Assembly (NCBI GenBank): GCA_041738875.1
Contig: JBGSOW010000072.1
Location: 1-17,116, forward strand
From: JBGSOW01 sp041738875
GTDB lineage: Bacteria; Patescibacteriota; Dojkabacteria; CALFHW01
Reading direction: 5' to 3'
DNA: 17,116 nt
Position numbers and translations under genes: made by a program. Shown here one piece after another: positions 14,686 to 17,116 of this stretch. How positions within the stretch are numbered: position 1 is the first letter of the stretch; each line of letters starts with the position of its first letter. Under the pieces are notes generated by a model, which saw nothing but the letters and a program-made list of their open reading frames with translations, had not been told where the DNA came from and ran no database searches.

Positions 14686-15453
14686 ATGGAAGATGATTAT
14701 CAGAAGGTTTTTCAGAATATAAAAAATGTATTGGTGGTCGTAGCTCATCCGGATGATGCAGAGATGCAGTTTGGAGGGACACTAGCTAGGTTGAGGAGGG
14801 ATAGAAAGAAAGTAAGGCTATTAGTTTGCACGAATGGAAGTCTAGGTTCGCGCGAAAGAAAGATAGACCCAGATGATCTGTCAGCTATAAGGCAAAAAGA
14901 ACAAATACAGGGGGCGATGCATTTAGGTATAGAAAAAAATGACATTTTCATGCTCGATAATAAAGATTGTGAGTTGACTGAAAATGACAATCACTTGATT
15001 GAGAGGATTGTCTTCCATATGAGATCGTTTCGCCCAGATATTGTCATGACACATGAACCGACCAACTATTTTAGACCACTAGGTACAGAACTAAACAGGT
15101 TAGAGCACTTAAAGGGTAAATTCGCGGTAAATCATCGGGATCATCGTGCTATTGCCGGAGCAACTATTAATGCAACTTATCCAATGGCAAGAGATATTTC
15201 ATTCTTCCCAGAGCATAGCACACAAGGACTTGAAGGGATAAATATAAATAAAATTCTAACGACTAATATCTCACAAGGAGAGTTCGAAATCGATATCACT
15301 GAGTTCATTGACCTGAAGAATTCTGCTTGTCTAGCACATAAAAGTCAAATCTCGCCTGAAGCACTTGATACTAGAAATTCTTGGAGTACTATACGAAGGG
15401 GAGATCGCAGTTACTACATAGAAAGATTTCATCTTTATGATTTATCTTATTAG
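14686..15453 (+). CDS. PIG-L family deacetylase
   Basis: A 255-residue zinc-dependent deacetylase of the PIG-L/LmbE family, which removes acetyl from N-acetylglucosaminyl compounds. The zinc motif AHPDD gives H21 and D24, with the catalytic-base D23 beside them; the third ligand is H153 in NHRDH. GGTLARL and VCTNGSLGSR also match the family. Soluble, no signal peptide. Possible substrates include GlcNAc-linked lipids, thiol cofactor precursors and antibiotics; sequence alone cannot choose. I use the ATG at 14686 over the TTG at 14677. Its TAG stop overlaps the stop of the convergent MalY-like gene, so the 3' ends are interlocked. Confidence 0.88.
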   Translation: MEDDYQKVFQNIKNVLVVVAHPDDAEMQFGGTLARLRRDRKKVRLLVCTNGSLGSRERKIDPDDLSAIRQKEQIQGAMHLGIEKNDIFMLDNKDCELTENDNHLIERIVFHMRSFRPDIVMTHEPTNYFRPLGTELNRLEHLKGKFAVNHRDHRAIAGATINATYPMARDISFFPEHSTQGLEGININKILTTNISQGEFEIDITEFIDLKNSACLAHKSQISPEALDTRNSWSTIRRGDRSYYIERFHLYDLSY

Positions 15454-16634
15454 ATTGACCTAAAGGCCTGTTTAATTCTTTTCAATGCCTTTTCCAGTTG
15501 AGCTCTAGAACAAGCAATGTTGAGTCTTATAAATCCTTCACCCTCCCTCCCGAACTCGCTACCACTTGTAGGAATTACACCGGCATTTTCTACAAAGATC
15601 TTCATTAAGTGATCATTTTTATACCCACTGCTGCTAAAGTCGATCCATAACAGAAAGGTTGCTTCAGGCTTTACACATTTCACACCAGGAAGGCTACTAT
15701 GTATGTAGTCAATTGCGAAATCTCTATTCCCCTCTAGATAGGTAACCAGTTCATCTGTCCATTTTTCACCCTTTTTGAAAGCAGATTTAGTTGCAATAAC
15801 GCCTAACGTATTACATTTATGGGTATGGTTTTTTCTTAGCCTTTCAGTAATCTTGTCTCTCTTTTCTTGGTTAGGTACTATAAGTACTGCTGTTTTCAAT
15901 CCAGCTATGTTAAAAGTCTTACTAGCAGAAATAAGTGAGACGCCAATCTCTCTAGATGTCTGAGATAAATCTAGAAACGGTACAAAAGTACTTCCCGAAT
16001 AAATAATATCCGAGTGAATCTCATCTGCGATGACAGGAACTTTATACTTGTCACATATTTCTATGATAGTATTCAACTCTTCTCTTGTCCATGAACGCCC
16101 AGTTGGATTATGAGGGTTACATAGAAGAAATAAACTTGAATCTGCTATATACTTTTCAAATGATTCATAATCAAACTTGTATCTATGATCAACATATTTC
16201 AAAGCATTAGCTACAAAATTTCTATTGTTGCCCGTGATAATTTTTTTGAAAGGAGGATAGGACGGGGTATTTACTACAATATTATCCCCAATTGAGCTTA
16301 AAGCCTCGATTGCTCCACCTATTCCTGCTAAGACCCCAGGACAAAAAATGAGCCATTCTTTTTTTATCTTCCAGTTATGTCTTTGTAATAACCAATCCAC
16401 AACAGCTTCGTATACAGACTCATCAATATCATCGTATCCAAGTATCTTATGATCAAGTCTATCTTTTATATCATTAAGGATAAACTCAGGAACCTCATAC
16501 TCGCTATCCGCCATTGACATGGCAATATAGCCATCTTGTGGTGCCAAATCTTCGTCCAATTTAGAATTTGACCATTTAGTACTATGCACTAGTCCTCTAT
16601 TAAGTTGTTTATCGAAAGAATAAGCCATGTTCAT
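15450..16634 (-). CDS. MalY/PatB-type PLP-dependent enzyme (cystathionine beta-lyase-like)
   Basis: A 394-residue fold-type I PLP enzyme. Full-length MalY/PatB features are present: N-terminal GYIAMSMADSEYEVPEFI, FCPGVLAGIGGAI, CNPHNPTGR (NPTG at 176-179), ADEIHSD with D204, the Schiff-base lysine K239 in SASKTFNIAG, and a C-terminal arginine in GFIRLNIACSR. This group commonly cleaves the C-S bond of cystathionine or cysteine conjugates, giving pyruvate and ammonia; some members are aminotransferases. The ATG at 16634 is chosen because it follows a TATAAT by six bases; the longer TTG start at 16649 would overlap that box. The gene's TAA overlaps the TAG of the PIG-L gene on the other strand. 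It diverges from the Nudix gene. Confidence 0.88.
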   Translation of the reverse strand: MNMAYSFDKQLNRGLVHSTKWSNSKLDEDLAPQDGYIAMSMADSEYEVPEFILNDIKDRLDHKILGYDDIDESVYEAVVDWLLQRHNWKIKKEWLIFCPGVLAGIGGAIEALSSIGDNIVVNTPSYPPFKKIITGNNRNFVANALKYVDHRYKFDYESFEKYIADSSLFLLCNPHNPTGRSWTREELNTIIEICDKYKVPVIADEIHSDIIYSGSTFVPFLDLSQTSREIGVSLISASKTFNIAGLKTAVLIVPNQEKRDKITERLRKNHTHKCNTLGVIATKSAFKKGEKWTDELVTYLEGNRDFAIDYIHSSLPGVKCVKPEATFLLWIDFSSSGYKNDHLMKIFVENAGVIPTSGSEFGREGEGFIRLNIACSRAQLEKALKRIKQAFRSI

Positions 16635-16640
16635 TAGAGA

Positions 16641-16646
16641 ATTATA
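16641..16646 (-). promoter_or_regulatory. -10 box TATAAT, leaderless promoter of the MalY-like gene
   Basis: A consensus TATAAT preceded by TG on the minus strand, followed by TCTCTA and the ATG at 16634. Same geometry as the Fur-family gene. The -35 is weak. Confidence 0.65.
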
Positions 16647-16688
16647 CAATCTTTACTAATTTTATGGACTTAATTAGCATAAATAGGC

Positions 16689-16694
16689 TAATAT
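16689..16694 (+). promoter_or_regulatory. -10-like box TAATAT, leaderless promoter of the Nudix gene
   Basis: TAATAT lies six bases before the ATG at 16701. TGGACT (16665-16670, 18-bp spacer) could be the -35, matching four of six consensus bases. The two divergent -10 boxes are about 42 bp apart. Confidence 0.5.
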
Positions 16695-16700
16695 TTATAT

Positions 16701-17116
16701 ATGGAAGAACACTATGACATCTTAGACGAAAACGGAAATAAAACTGGAGCTACAAAGGCTAGGTCACTGATACACAAAGAAGGAGATTGGCATAGAGCAT
16801 CACATGTCTGGATTATAAATAGTGATGATGAGCTACTGTTAACACGTAGAAGCTTAACAAAAGACACTTGCCCTGGATGTTGGACAATGTCTGCTGGAGG
16901 TCATGTAGATGCAGGTGAAGATCCATTAGATACAGCTGTTAGAGAATTAGAGGAAGAAATTGGTGTAAAACTCCCGAAAAGTAAATTCAAGGAGATTTTC
17001 ATCACGAAGTATGTTGATTCCAAGAATAATAAGGGGAAGTTCATCAGGCAGTTTAATAATGTCTATCTGGTTGAGGCAGACGTTGATATTGATGACCTTG
17101 AGTATAGTCATGATGA
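16701..17116 (+). CDS. Nudix hydrolase, IPP-isomerase-like (3' end cut by window)
   Basis: At least 138 residues are encoded and no stop is reached before the window ends. The Nudix box is complete and exact: G-x5-E-x7-REL-x-EE-x-G-V, read as GHVDAGED then RELEEEIGV at about 75-97. It coordinates the metal for cleavage of a nucleoside-diphosphate-type bond. The start, HYDILDENGNKTG, followed by HKEGDWHRASHVWII and LLTRR, is typical of the YfcD/isopentenyl-diphosphate isomerase-like subgroup, so a cytoplasmic hydrolase on a small diphosphate is most likely; isomerase activity is less so. The gene diverges from the MalY-like gene. Confidence 0.85.
   Translation, partial: MEEHYDILDENGNKTGATKARSLIHKEGDWHRASHVWIINSDDELLLTRRSLTKDTCPGCWTMSAGGHVDAGEDPLDTAVRELEEEIGVKLPKSKFKEIFITKYVDSKNNKGKFIRQFNNVYLVEADVDIDDLEYSHD

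Overview
The window is AT-rich, densely packed bacterial DNA with short intergenic gaps. It holds about 18 genes on both strands, mostly in runs of one to three. Most starts lack a Shine-Dalgarno sequence, and many have a TATAAT-like -10 box only 5-7 nt before the start codon, which predicts leaderless mRNAs. All ORFs read cleanly in the standard code; stops are TAA or TAG, never TGA. This fits a small-genome member of the Patescibacteria/CPR, with Saccharibacteria as my best guess. That assignment is inference: no rRNA or other marker gene is present. I see no tRNA, rRNA, CRISPR array, insertion sequence or integrase.

Layout. Positions 1-110 hold the probable tail of an unidentified gene. 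A 270-bp gap follows, with a branched inverted-repeat structure (128-211). Next, on +, come a UbiA-type membrane prenyltransferase (384-1166), a Fur-family metalloregulator (1221-1652) and a short two-AAA Clp ATPase (1729-3804). On the minus strand, converging on it, is a two-gene unit: a large unrecognised protein with an HExxH motif and a Ser/Asn-rich linker (4096-6429), then a 94-residue basic protein (3809-4093). From a divergent promoter region runs a + strand pair of a class I aminotransferase (6552-7766) and a GT-C/GT39-like membrane glycosyltransferase (7770-9251), then an SRPBCC/AHSA1-type protein (9389-9841).

The middle looks like a cell-surface response module: an ECF sigma factor (10788-11315) with a single-pass putative anti-sigma factor (9958-10746), divergent from a membrane-anchored protein with two FAS1 domains (11402-12361). 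A small secreted Gln/Glu/Arg-rich protein (12449-12805) faces it across a 14-bp hairpin. Whether the sigma factor controls the FAS1 gene is inference from position.

The right part looks more accessory: a three-gene minus-strand operon of DUF1697, DUF1801-like and DUF2200 proteins (14271 down to 12961), a PIG-L type deacetylase (14686-15453) whose stop overlaps that of a convergent MalY/PatB-type PLP enzyme (15450-16634), and a divergent Nudix hydrolase cut by the window end (16701 onward).

The strongest candidates for something new are the consistent leaderless promoter architecture, the branched element at 128-211, and the HExxH protein with its small basic partner.
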